From DYGX01 sp035325905 (GTDB lineage: Bacteria > Chloroflexota > Anaerolineae > Aggregatilineales > Aggregatilineaceae), in assembly GCA_035325905.1 (NCBI GenBank), contig DAOKYY010000012.1:1-59842 (forward strand): 59,842 bases of DNA, in the 5' to 3' direction. Both the position numbers and the translations under genes were made by a program. Every line of letters starts with the position of its first letter. Position 1 is the stretch's first letter. The notes below the pieces were generated by a model. It did not search any database, was not told the origin of the DNA, and saw only the letters and a list, made by a program, of their open reading frames with translations. Shown in pieces: positions 51,080-59,573 of the stretch.

Positions 51080-52147
51080 TCAGGCGCGCGGCGAGCCTTC
51101 GGGCTGCGCGAAGTACATCCGCCCGGCGTTGGTGACGATGTAGCGCGTGATCAGGACGTGGACCGTGCGGTCGAGGTACTGCTGGCCGTTCTCGACGACG
51201 ACCATGGTTCCGTCGTCCAGGTAGCCGACGCCCTGGCCCTGTTCGCGCCCCTCCATGACGATGTGGATATCGATCACCTCGCCGGGCAGGTAGATCGCCT
51301 TGAGCGCGTTCGATAGCGCGTTGATGTTCAGCACCGTCACGCCTTGCAGCTCGGCGACGCGGTTGAGGTTGAAGTCTTGCGTCATGACCGGGATGCCGCG
51401 CCGTCGCGCCAGCAGCACCAGCTTTTCGTCCACCTCGTCCACGCCGTCGATGTCGTCGTCGATGATCGCGACCGGCGTGGCGCTGACCTGTTGTAGCTCG
51501 CTGAGAATCTCTAGCCCACGCTTGCCCCGGTTGCGGCGCAGCACATCCGCCGAGTCTGCGACGTGCTGGAGTTCGTGCAGCACGAAACGCGGGATCAGCA
51601 GCGTGCCCTGAATGAAGCCGGTCTGGCTGACGTCGAGGATGCGCCCATCGATGATCACGCTGGTATCGAGCAGGATTTCGCCGCCGTTCTCGCCCGCCGC
51701 CCGCGTGATACGTCGAGCCGGGCGCCGGTCGAGCGCCGCGCCGAATAGCGCCAGGATGTCCTGCGCGCGGAGCGTGGCGCTGGCGACAGCGGTGTAGGTC
51801 AGCGCGACGGCGACCAGGGCGGGGAGCAGCCAGCCGAACGGCCGGGGGAGCAGCGACAGCGGCCAGGCGATCAGCGCCGCTGCCAGCAGCCCGACCAGTA
51901 GCCCGGCCATCGCCATGACCAGGTTTTCGACCGGCATCCGCAGCAGGGCCTGACGCGCGACCCGTGCGGGATAGGTGGTGAGCCAGGGGGTGATGATCAG
52001 GCCACCGAGAGCGCCCATCAGCGAGAAGGTCAGGCCGGTCGCTTCGGGCGGCAGCAGCAGCGCCTCTGACAGGTCCGTGCCGAGCACGGCGCCCAGCAAG
52101 GCGAAGACCATCATCCCGACCAGGCGCAGGATGAAGTCGATACTCAT
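51080..52147 (-). CDS. YacL-like PIN/TRAM domain membrane protein
   Basis: The 355-residue protein has four membrane helices (about 5-130), a PIN nuclease-like domain starting at LLDTSVIIDGRILDV and a C-terminal TRAM domain (VGYLDDGTMVVVENGQQYLDRTVHVLITR). Acidic PIN residues are present (DTS, DDDID, the TQDFNLNR Asp). The family (B. subtilis YacL/PilT N-terminal-type) is widespread in Gram-positive and Chloroflexota genomes and its RNA target is unknown. Start ATG at 52147. Confidence 0.88.
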   Translation of the reverse strand: MSIDFILRLVGMMVFALLGAVLGTDLSEALLLPPEATGLTFSLMGALGGLIITPWLTTYPARVARQALLRMPVENLVMAMAGLLVGLLAAALIAWPLSLLPRPFGWLLPALVAVALTYTAVASATLRAQDILALFGAALDRRPARRITRAAGENGGEILLDTSVIIDGRILDVSQTGFIQGTLLIPRFVLHELQHVADSADVLRRNRGKRGLEILSELQQVSATPVAIIDDDIDGVDEVDEKLVLLARRRGIPVMTQDFNLNRVAELQGVTVLNINALSNALKAIYLPGEVIDIHIVMEGREQGQGVGYLDDGTMVVVENGQQYLDRTVHVLITRYIVTNAGRMYFAQPEGSPRA

Positions 52148-52435
52148 GATAAGTCCGATCCTCCCCAGCCGGTTTCCTGCCGCGCGGCGGGATAAACAGA
52201 GGTGCGGCGCGGGCGCAGGCGCGGGCGGCCCCGATAGGGCTTCTCCGGCCGGCGAAAGAAACCGGCTGCGTCGATAAACGCGCGGTCAGGCGCCACGGCA
52301 GATCGATTGGCAGACAGCGCCGATTGGCGCTGCGGGTTCTGCTCGCGAAAGGGCGGCGCACGGATAAAGGTGAGCGTGCGGCTGCCCGATCCAGCCAGGC
52401 AAAAAGCTCCTGCCCGATCCGGCCTGACATGCACA

Positions 52436-52464
52436 CTTTAACACAGGGGCAATAGCGCAGTCAA
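52436..52464 (-). promoter_or_regulatory. Promoter of the PIN/TRAM gene (minus strand)
   Basis: On the minus strand, TTGACT (52464-52459) is followed after a 17-base spacer by TTAAAG (52441-52436). The implied transcript has a leader of about 280 bases. Confidence 0.45.
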
Positions 52465-52597
52465 TCGACCGCTACGGCGCCGGACGGCACGCTTTCTGAA
52501 AAGTATTGATAAGATCGAAGTAAGCGGCGCTATCGCCGGGGTGGGAGGCGCGATAAAGAGCGTGGAAAAGAGTTCTGCGAACAACCACTTTTCGAGC

Positions 52598-52603
52598 TAT
52601 AAT
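52598..52603 (+). promoter_or_regulatory. -10 box (TATAAT) of the sugar-binding protein gene
   Basis: GAGCTATAATAAAAAC, about 109 bases before the GTG start of the binding protein; the -35 box is unclear (TTCTGC at 19-base spacing). Confidence 0.5.
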
Positions 52604-52711
52604 AAAAACGCTGCGATATGCCGATCCAGAAAGGAGGCGGTGGCCGGTTTGTGTCCCGTCGAGGATCGAGAGGCTGTTCTTTCCAGTTATTGGGTTCTTA
52701 GGAGGTCAACA

Positions 52712-53980
52712 GTGTCTAAACGTCTGGTATCCGTAGGGGTCATGCTCGCGCTGATGTTGATCGCGGTCGCGCCATCGCTGGCGCAGGGCGATCTGTCGGG
52801 CGAGCTTGAGATCTTCTCGTGGTGGGCCGGGGACGAAGGCCCGGCGCTCGAGGCCCTGATCGCGAAGTACAACGAGCTGTATCCGAATGTCGAAGTGATC
52901 AACGCCACGGTGACGGGCGGCTCCGGCGTGAACGCGCGCGCCGTTCTGAAGACCCGCATGTTGGGCGGCGACCCGCCGGATTCGTTCCAGGTGCACGCCG
53001 GGCAGGAGCTGATCGGCACGTATGTGGTCGCCGACGCGATGGAAGACCTGACCTTCCTGTTCGAGGAAGAAGGCTGGATGGATACCTTCCCGGCGGGCCT
53101 GATCGACCTGCTGAGCACGGATGAGGGGATCTGGTCGGTGCCGGTCAACATCCACCGCTCGAACGTGATGTGGTACGTTCCGGCCAACCTGGAAGAATGG
53201 GGCGTCGAGGTTCCGGCGGACTGGGATGCCTTCCTGGCGATCTGCCCTACGCTGCAAGAGGCGGGCGTCACCCCGCTGGTGGTCGGTGAGAACTGGACCG
53301 TCGTCCACCTGTGGGAGAATGTCGCGCTGGCGCAGCTTGGCGCCGAGGGCTACCGCCAGCTGTGGGCGGGCGAGAAGGCCTGGACCGACGAGGATGCGGT
53401 GGCGGTCTGGAGCAAGTTCAGCGAGATTCTGGACTGCACCAACATCGATGAAGACGCCGCGTCGCTGCCCTGGCAGCAGGCGACCGACAAGGTCGTGAAC
53501 GGCGAGGCCGCCTTCAACATCATGGGCGACTGGGCGGCGGGCTATATGTCCACCACGCTTGGCCTCGTCCCCGGCGAGGGCTTCGGCTGGGCGCCGGCGC
53601 CGGGCACCGAGGGCGTCTTCAACATGCTGTCCGACTCGTTCGGCTTGCCGGTCGGCGCGCCGCACCGCGACAACGCGATCGCGTGGCTGCGCCTGCTCGG
53701 CTCGGTCGAGGGGCAGGACATCTTCAACCCGCTCAAGGGGTCGATTGCCGCCCGCACCGACAGCGACCTGACGCTGTACAACGACTATCTCAAGTCGGCG
53801 GCGGAAGACTGGCAGTCGAACGAGATCGTCGGCAGCCTGGCGCACGGCGCGGTGGCGCCCGAGACCTTCAGCAGCGAGTTCCCGACGGTGATGGAACAGT
53901 TCCTGGCCTCGCGGAACGCTGAAGCGGCGAGCGCCGCGGCGCAGGCCCTGGCCGAGCAGGCCGGGATCGCCGGGATGTAA
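52712..53980 (+). CDS. Sugar ABC transporter substrate-binding protein
   Basis: The extracytoplasmic receptor of a carbohydrate importer, 422 residues. It has a signal peptide (MSKRLVSVGVMLALMLIAVAPSLAQ pattern, cleavage near residue 25) but no lipobox cysteine, unlike many monoderm binding proteins. The family-1 solute-binding fold is shown by GELEIFSWWAGDEGPALEAL, ARAVLKTRMLGGDPPDSFQVH, VPVNIHRSNVMWYVP and AAFNIMGDWAAGY. GTG at 52712 is chosen for its AGGAGG six bases upstream. Two permease genes follow; the ligand is unknown. Confidence 0.92.
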   Translation: MSKRLVSVGVMLALMLIAVAPSLAQGDLSGELEIFSWWAGDEGPALEALIAKYNELYPNVEVINATVTGGSGVNARAVLKTRMLGGDPPDSFQVHAGQELIGTYVVADAMEDLTFLFEEEGWMDTFPAGLIDLLSTDEGIWSVPVNIHRSNVMWYVPANLEEWGVEVPADWDAFLAICPTLQEAGVTPLVVGENWTVVHLWENVALAQLGAEGYRQLWAGEKAWTDEDAVAVWSKFSEILDCTNIDEDAASLPWQQATDKVVNGEAAFNIMGDWAAGYMSTTLGLVPGEGFGWAPAPGTEGVFNMLSDSFGLPVGAPHRDNAIAWLRLLGSVEGQDIFNPLKGSIAARTDSDLTLYNDYLKSAAEDWQSNEIVGSLAHGAVAPETFSSEFPTVMEQFLASRNAEAASAAAQALAEQAGIAGM

Positions 53981-54041
53981 TCTCTCTCACGCGCCGGGCG
54001 CAGCCGTCCGGCACGGATGAGAGCCTGTCAGCCACACGATG

Positions 54042-54080
54042 CGAGGTCTCGTCCCGGTGGGCGGGACCTCGTATTGTTTT
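54042..54080 (+). terminator. Hairpin after the binding-protein gene
   Basis: CGAGGTC (54042-54048) pairs with GACCTCG (54065-54071) with inner CCC/GGG pairing, followed by TATTGTTTT. It would let the binding protein be made in excess over the permeases. Confidence 0.55.
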
Positions 54081-54114
54081 CGCAAACCAAGAACGCAGCG
54101 GCAAGCCTCACAAC

Positions 54115-54170
54115 CCCAGCCCCTTTTCGCCTTTCCATTGAATGGACAGGGGCCAGGGGTGAGGTAAAAC
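54115..54170. repeat. Palindromic element family A, partial copy
   Basis: Ends in GGCCAGGGGTGAGGTAAAAC, matching the right ends of the copies near 8540 and 38476; CCTTTCCATTGAATGGACAGGGG forms a small hairpin. The left inverted end is missing or degraded. Confidence 0.55.
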
Positions 54171-54217
54171 ACCCGGCTCGCGGGCGCCAGTTGCTTACCA
54201 CAGAACACTTAGTAGTT

Positions 54218-54259
54218 GGCTTTTAGCTAAGAGCTAACGGCTGATCGCTAATGGCTTTT
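54218..54259. repeat. Heptad tandem repeat array
   Basis: Six units in register: GGCTTTT, AGCTAAG, AGCTAAC, GGCTGAT, CGCTAAT, GGCTTTT. It sits in the leader of the first permease gene, 21 bases before its start codon. Confidence 0.7.
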
Positions 54260-54279
54260 TTAGAAAGGGGTGCGGTGCC

Positions 54280-55632
54280 ATGCAACTGACAGCCAGCCGC
54301 CAGCGAAGCCGCTGGGAGGAATGGCTCGACGCGATCCGCCGGCCCAATCGGGATCGGGTCTTCGCGTTCCTGACCATTCTGCCCTCGATTGTGCTGCTGG
54401 CGATCTTTGTCTACGGGTTCATCGGGCAAACCTTTCTGTGGTCGCTGACCGACTGGGAAGGGCTTAACGCGACCGACAAGAGTTACATCGGGCTTGAGAA
54501 CTATAAAAACCTGTTCAGCACCGCCCTCAACTACCGCTTTCGGCAGGAACTGGTCAACACCTTCTTCTTCACCGGCTTCTTTCTGGCCGGCTGTCTGTCT
54601 CTCGGCTTTCTGCTGGCGGTGCTGCTCGACCAGAAGATCAAAGGCGAAAGCTTCTTCCGCACGGTGTTTCTCTTCCCGATGGCGCTGTCTTTCGCTGTGA
54701 CCGGCACGATCTGGCGCTGGCTGCTGAACCCGCGCGGCGGCGTAAACCAGCTCCCAACGCTGGTCGGCGGCGACGCCTGGACGTTCTCCTGGCTGAACAA
54801 CCGCAAAGCCTACCAGTTCAACTGGCACGAAGTCCCGACGCTGACCCTGGCGTTGATCCTCGCGCTGCTGGCCTTCGTGCTGATCCGGCAGATTGCGCGC
54901 CGTCACTACCTGCGCGCTGTGTTCTACGGCGTGCCGATCGCGCTCTTCGTCGCCTGGATCGTGGCGGATTTCCTGACCTGGTCCGAGGACGACCCGGTGA
55001 AGCACGGGATGTTCAACTGGCAGGACGTGCCGCGCTATCTGCTGGCGCTGGTCGTGATCAGCCTGCTGGTCCTGGTGATCCGCCAGCTGTGGCACGGCCA
55101 CCGGCGGGGCGCGCTGCGGCTGGGCATCCCGGCGGCGGCGCTGCTGATCGCGTACCTCGCGGGCGCGGCGGATTCGTTTCCGAACGTGGACTACCGCGAG
55201 GACTTTGGCTTCAATGTGGCGTTGATCGGTATTATCCTGGCGGCGGTGTGGCAGATGTCCGGCTACACGATGGCGATGTACCTGGCCGGGATCCGGGGCA
55301 TCTCGGATGATTTGCGCGAGGCGGCGCGCGTCGATGGATGCAGCGAGGTGCAGGTCTACACCAAGATCATCCTGCCGCTGCTGCAACCGATCACGCTCAG
55401 CGCGGCGATCGTGCTGGGGCATATCTCGCTCAAGGTCTTCGACCTGATCTTCGCGATGGCCGGCACGGATTATCTGCCGGTCAGCGTCCCCGGCGTGCAG
55501 GTCTACACGACCATGTTCCGCAGCAACAAGTTCGCGGTCGGGTCTTCGATCGCGATCGTGCTGCTGGTGATGGTCGCGGTCGTGATCATCCCGTACCTCG
55601 CTACCGCCCTGCGCGGCGAGCACGAGGTCTAA
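54280..55632 (+). CDS. Sugar ABC transporter permease (MalF-like) with duplicated membrane module
   Basis: Inner-membrane permease, 450 residues, about 150 longer than the usual single-domain MalF-type subunits. The normal parts flank an insertion: helices 1-4 (about 30-165) and, after about residue 315, the core with the ATPase-coupling EAA loop (GISDDLREAARVDGCSEVQVYTKIILPLLQP). The insertion (about 175-310) contains two copies of a roughly 65-residue unit beginning FNWHEVP (residue 180) and FNWQDVP (residue 245), each with two hydrophobic segments and a VLIRQ/VLVIRQ element. AAAGGGG lies before the ATG. The substrate is unknown. Confidence 0.9.
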   Translation: MQLTASRQRSRWEEWLDAIRRPNRDRVFAFLTILPSIVLLAIFVYGFIGQTFLWSLTDWEGLNATDKSYIGLENYKNLFSTALNYRFRQELVNTFFFTGFFLAGCLSLGFLLAVLLDQKIKGESFFRTVFLFPMALSFAVTGTIWRWLLNPRGGVNQLPTLVGGDAWTFSWLNNRKAYQFNWHEVPTLTLALILALLAFVLIRQIARRHYLRAVFYGVPIALFVAWIVADFLTWSEDDPVKHGMFNWQDVPRYLLALVVISLLVLVIRQLWHGHRRGALRLGIPAAALLIAYLAGAADSFPNVDYREDFGFNVALIGIILAAVWQMSGYTMAMYLAGIRGISDDLREAARVDGCSEVQVYTKIILPLLQPITLSAAIVLGHISLKVFDLIFAMAGTDYLPVSVPGVQVYTTMFRSNKFAVGSSIAIVLLVMVAVVIIPYLATALRGEHEV

Positions 55633-55642
55633 GGAGGCGGCC

Positions 55643-56737
55643 ATGTCCATGACACAGCTTGTCAACTGGGTGATCTTCGGGACATTGGTTGGCAGCTCCG
55701 GCACGTTTCTGCTCTATGACCTGATGCGGCGCAACGCGCAGCACGGCGCGCTGATCGGCGCGCTGGTCGGCGCGATCGGCAACCTCGTGCTGCTGGTCCC
55801 CTTCTGGGCGTATATCTACTCGCGCGGTCGGCAGCCAGAGCTGGTCGCCGCCGGATCGGTCGGGATGCTGGCGCCGCTGGCCGAGGAAGCTGCGCCCCGC
55901 GCGCGCCTGCCGTTCGAGCTAAAGAAGCTGGTGCGGCCCCTGATTTACCTCTTCCTGATCGCGATGGTGGCCGTTTTCCTGCTGCCGATCTATACGGTGG
56001 TGATGACCAGCCTGAAGACGCCGGACGCCGCCGGACAGCTAAACCAGGTCTGGCAGCCGCCGGAGACGATCAACTGGAGCAGCTATTCCGACGCGCTGAA
56101 CATGCTTGGCCCCAAGCTGGGGAACAGCTTTAAGCTGACCATCACGGCGACGATCATCTCGGCCATGCTCGGCTCGATGAACGGCTACGTGCTGTCCAAA
56201 TGGCGCTTTCCGGGCGCGAACATCGTCTTTCCGCTGATGCTGTTCGGGATGTTCATCCCGTACCAAAGCATCCTGATCCCGCTGTTCCAGTTCGTCCAGA
56301 ACGTCAACCTCGGCGGATCGCTGTGGGGGCTGATCCTGGCGCACGTCGTCTACGGCCTGCCGATCACGACGCTGATCTTCCGCAACTATTACGTCGAGGT
56401 CCCGACCGACATGATCGAGGCCGGGGCGATTGACGGCGCGGGCTTTTTCGGCATCTACCGCTGGATCGTGTTCCCGCTCTCGCTGCCGGGCTTCGTGGTC
56501 GTGATCATCTGGCAATTCACGCAGATCTGGAACGAGTTCCTGTTCGCGGTGACGCTGACCAACGAGTCGTCGCAGCCGATCACGGTCGCGCTGGCGCAGC
56601 TCGCGGGCGGTGAGGCGGTCAAGTGGAATCTGCCGATGGCCGGGGCGGTGCTGGCCGCGCTGCCGACGCTGGCGGTTTACATCTTCCTGGGCCGCTACTT
56701 CATTCGCGGGCTGATGGCCGGCTCGGTGAAGGGCTAG
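55643..56737 (+). CDS. Carbohydrate ABC transporter permease (MalG-like) with N-terminal extension
   Basis: The partner permease, 364 residues. The MalG-type core (about 88-364) has six helices and the EAA loop (PTDMIEAGAIDGAGFFGIYRWIVFPLSLPG). Before it is an extension of about 85 residues with two hydrophobic segments (about 7-25 and 36-60) that typical MalG proteins lack. It starts 10 bases after the first permease with AAGGAGG upstream. No ATPase gene follows, so the importer probably uses a shared MsmX/UgpC-like ATPase encoded elsewhere. Confidence 0.9.
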   Translation: MSMTQLVNWVIFGTLVGSSGTFLLYDLMRRNAQHGALIGALVGAIGNLVLLVPFWAYIYSRGRQPELVAAGSVGMLAPLAEEAAPRARLPFELKKLVRPLIYLFLIAMVAVFLLPIYTVVMTSLKTPDAAGQLNQVWQPPETINWSSYSDALNMLGPKLGNSFKLTITATIISAMLGSMNGYVLSKWRFPGANIVFPLMLFGMFIPYQSILIPLFQFVQNVNLGGSLWGLILAHVVYGLPITTLIFRNYYVEVPTDMIEAGAIDGAGFFGIYRWIVFPLSLPGFVVVIIWQFTQIWNEFLFAVTLTNESSQPITVALAQLAGGEAVKWNLPMAGAVLAALPTLAVYIFLGRYFIRGLMAGSVKG

Positions 56738-56749
56738 CTCAAAAACAGC

Positions 56750-56777
56750 GGTGAGCGATTAGCCGTTAGCGGTTAGC
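56750..56777. repeat. Heptad tandem repeat array
   Basis: Four units: GGTGAGC, GATTAGC, CGTTAGC, GGTTAGC, just after the stop of the second permease. Confidence 0.7.
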
Positions 56778-56796
56778 CAGAACCAGGGCTTTGCAG

Positions 56797-56824
56797 GGGC
56801 GCGGCTTGCTGCGCCCGCTTTTTT
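56797..56824 (+). terminator. Terminator of the permease operon
   Basis: GGGCGC (56797-56802) pairs with GCGCCC (56811-56816), eight-base loop, followed by GC and six Ts. Confidence 0.7.
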
Positions 56825-56849
56825 AGGAGTCAAGCCTGCCGCTCTACCG

Positions 56850-59573
56850 CTACTCTGGTGCCGGTTTGTGGCTGGCTGATTTCTTCGTCGTGGTTTTCTT
56901 CGCGGCCGGTTTCTTGCCAGCGGTCTTCTTGCCGGTTGACTTCTTGCTGGCTGATTTTTTGCCGGTGGATGTCGCGCCGCCGGATTGAGCGCCGGACGTG
57001 CGGCGGCTCGATTTGCGCTTGGCGGCGGGCTTGGCGGCTTTTTCCGCCAGCAGCGACAGCGCCTGCTCCAGCGTGATCTTGTCGATGCCCAGACCCTTCG
57101 GCAGCGAGGCGTTGACCGAACCATGCTTGACATACGGCCCGTAGCGCCCCTCGTAGAGCGCGACCGGCTCGCCGTCGGCGGGATGCGCGCCGAGCGAGCG
57201 GATCTCGGTGGTGGCGCGGCGGCCCGGCTTCTCCTCGGCCAGTAGCGCCAGCGCGCGGCTGAGCGTGATGGTCAGCACGTCGTCCTGGCGCAGCGAGCGG
57301 TACGTCCCGGCGTGGCGCACAAAGGGGCCGTAGCGCCCGACGCCCGCCTCGACCGGCTCGCCCGTCTCAGGGTGGGCGCCGAGCGTGCGCGGCAGGCTCA
57401 GCCAGGCCAGCGCCTGCTCCAGCGTGACCGTCTCCGGCCGGGTGCCCTTCGGCAGCGAGACGCGCTGCGGCTTGCGCTCGTCGGCGCTGCCGTTTCCGCT
57501 CTCGCCGTTGGCGCCGTGCTGGACGTATGGCCCGTAGCGGCCCACCAGCACGAAAATCGGCTCGCCGGTTTCGGGGTGATAGCCCAGCGGCTCTGGCCCT
57601 TCGCCCTTCTGGCGCAGAAGCTGCTCGGCCTCGCGGACGGTCAGATCGCCGGGCGACAGCGTATCCGGCAGCGAGACGCGCACCAGATCGCCGTTCGACT
57701 CCTGCTCCAGATAGGCGCCATAGCGCCCGATCCGCACGCGCGCGTTCAGCTCGTCGAGCGTCAGCGCGTGAATCTCGCGCGGGTGGATCGCCTGCTCTTT
57801 TTCCCGGACCTGCTGCTCCAGCCCCTCGTCGCCGAGGAAGAAGGTCTGCAAGTAGGGCAGGCTCTCGGCGCTGCCTTCGGCGATCTCGTCGAGCACCTGC
57901 TCCATCTGCGCCGTGAAGCGGGTGTCGACCAGGTCCGGGAAGTGCTGCTCCATCAGGCTGTTGACCGAGAACGCGGTGAAGGTCGGGATGAGTTGCTTGC
58001 CAGCCTTGACCACGTAGCCGCGATCCTCGATCGTGCTGATGATCGTGGCGTAGGTGCTGGGGCGGCCAATCCCCTCGCTTTCGAGCGCCTTAACGAGCGT
58101 CGCGTCGGTGTACCGCTGCGGCGGAGTCGTTTCGTGGCGCTGCGGCTCCAGCGCGCGGCAGTCGAGCGCCTGGCCGGGCGACAGCGGCGGCAGGATCATC
58201 TCCTGATCGTCGAGCGCCGCCGCCGGGTCGTCCGCGCCCTCGACATACGCTCGGAAGAAGCCGGGGAACAGCACGCGACGCCCGGATGCGCGGAACTCCG
58301 CGTCGTCCACCGCGATCGTGACGGTGCTGAGGCGCAGGCGTGCGTCGGCCATCTGCGTCGCGATGGCGCGCTTCCAGATCAGGTCGTAGAGCGCGTATTC
58401 CTGCCCCTTGAGGCGCAGCTCCTCGGCGGTCGGCATCTTCTGCCCGGCCGGGCGGATCGCCTCGTGCGCTTCCTGCGCGCCTTTGCTGCGGGTGCGATAC
58501 TGGCGCGGCGTCGGGTGCAGGTATTCCTCGCCGTACTTGTCGCGCACGCACTGGCGCAGCGCGGCCAGCGCCTGCTTCGAAAGGTGCACCGAGTCCGTGC
58601 GCATGTAGGTGATCAAGCCCTGCTCGTACAGCCGCTGCGCGACGCTCATCGTCTGCTTGGCGGTCAGGCCGAGCTTGCGGTTGGCTTCCTGCTGGAGCGT
58701 CGAGGTGGTGAACGGCGGCGCGGGCGAGCGGTCCTGATCGCGCTCGCTGACCTCGCTCACGCGCCACTCGCCTTTTTTCAGCCGGGCGGCCAGCTCGCGG
58801 GCGCGCGCTTCGTCCAGCAGAACGACCTTGCGCCCTTTCGGGACCTTGCCCGTTTCGCTGTCGAAATCCTTGCCGGTCGCGACCCGCACGCCGCCCAGCG
58901 TGATCAGCCCGGCGGTGAAGGTGTCCGACCCGGCGGCGAGCGTCGCCTTGAGGTCCCAGTACGCGCCCGACTTGAAGCGGCGGCGCTCCTGCTCGCGCAG
59001 GACCAGCAGCCGCACCGCCGCGGACTGCACGCGCCCGGCGGACAGCCCCGGCGCGATCTTCTTCCACAGCAGCGGCGAGACGGTGTAGCCCACCAGCCGG
59101 TCGAGGATGCGGCGCGTCTCCTGAGCGGAAACCAGCTTGTCGTCAATCGTGCGGCAGTGCTTCAGCGCGTCCAGAATCGCCTCGCGCGTGATCTCGTGAA
59201 AGACCATGCGCTTGACCGGTACCTCCGGCTTGAGCACCTGGGTCAGGTGCCAGGCGATGCTTTCGCCCTCGCGGTCCTCGTCGGTCGCCAGAATCACTTC
59301 GTCGGCGTTCTTAAGCGCCTCGCCCAGCTCTTTGACGATCTTCTTCTTGCTCTTGGGCACGACGTAGAGCGGCTCGAAGCCCGCCTCGACATTGACCCCC
59401 AGCCGCGCCCAGTCTTCGTTTTTGACCTTGCTCGGAATCTCGCTGGCCGACGCGGGCAGATCGCGCACGTGGCCCATACTGGCCTCGACGCGATAGCCGG
59501 CGGGCAGGTAGCCGCTGATGGTGCGGGCTTTCGTCGGAGATTCAACGATGACTAGCTTGCTCACTGGCTCCAT
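56850..59573 (-). CDS. topA: DNA topoisomerase I (type IA) with lysine-rich tail
   Basis: Relaxes negatively supercoiled DNA through a 5'-phosphotyrosine intermediate; 907 residues. The Toprim domain opens the protein (LVIVESPTKARTISGYLP, then LATDEDREGESIAWHL), followed by the core with the active-site tyrosine in GLITYMRTDSVHLS and GRPSTYATIISTI. In place of zinc fingers there are four C-terminal repeats built around GRYGPYV or GRYGAYL (about residues 610-850). The last 40 residues are almost only Lys, Ala, Ser and Thr (KKSAGKK-like), resembling histone H1-like tails. ATG at 59573 is used; a GTG four codons later is also possible as neither site has an ideal ribosome binding site. Confidence 0.95.
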   Translation of the reverse strand: MEPVSKLVIVESPTKARTISGYLPAGYRVEASMGHVRDLPASASEIPSKVKNEDWARLGVNVEAGFEPLYVVPKSKKKIVKELGEALKNADEVILATDEDREGESIAWHLTQVLKPEVPVKRMVFHEITREAILDALKHCRTIDDKLVSAQETRRILDRLVGYTVSPLLWKKIAPGLSAGRVQSAAVRLLVLREQERRRFKSGAYWDLKATLAAGSDTFTAGLITLGGVRVATGKDFDSETGKVPKGRKVVLLDEARARELAARLKKGEWRVSEVSERDQDRSPAPPFTTSTLQQEANRKLGLTAKQTMSVAQRLYEQGLITYMRTDSVHLSKQALAALRQCVRDKYGEEYLHPTPRQYRTRSKGAQEAHEAIRPAGQKMPTAEELRLKGQEYALYDLIWKRAIATQMADARLRLSTVTIAVDDAEFRASGRRVLFPGFFRAYVEGADDPAAALDDQEMILPPLSPGQALDCRALEPQRHETTPPQRYTDATLVKALESEGIGRPSTYATIISTIEDRGYVVKAGKQLIPTFTAFSVNSLMEQHFPDLVDTRFTAQMEQVLDEIAEGSAESLPYLQTFFLGDEGLEQQVREKEQAIHPREIHALTLDELNARVRIGRYGAYLEQESNGDLVRVSLPDTLSPGDLTVREAEQLLRQKGEGPEPLGYHPETGEPIFVLVGRYGPYVQHGANGESGNGSADERKPQRVSLPKGTRPETVTLEQALAWLSLPRTLGAHPETGEPVEAGVGRYGPFVRHAGTYRSLRQDDVLTITLSRALALLAEEKPGRRATTEIRSLGAHPADGEPVALYEGRYGPYVKHGSVNASLPKGLGIDKITLEQALSLLAEKAAKPAAKRKSSRRTSGAQSGGATSTGKKSASKKSTGKKTAGKKPAAKKTTTKKSASHKPAPE

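Larger units (their letters stand above)
52148..52711. other. 564-base divergent intergenic region
   Basis: Holds two divergent promoters and a long leader of about 280 bases before the PIN/TRAM gene. An ATG- or GTG-started minus-strand frame covers most of that leader but has no ribosome binding site or recognisable protein, so I treat it as non-coding. No repeat family member is here. Confidence 0.5.

Noticed and set aside
52144..52434. 96-codon minus-strand frame upstream of the PIN/TRAM gene
   Set aside because: Starts within or next to the proposed transcription start, lacks a ribosome binding site and resembles no protein; more likely an untranslated leader.
57312..59555. 747-codon plus-strand frame opposite topA
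   Set aside because: Composition is Arg/Gln/Leu-rich shadow coding; the minus strand clearly encodes topoisomerase I.
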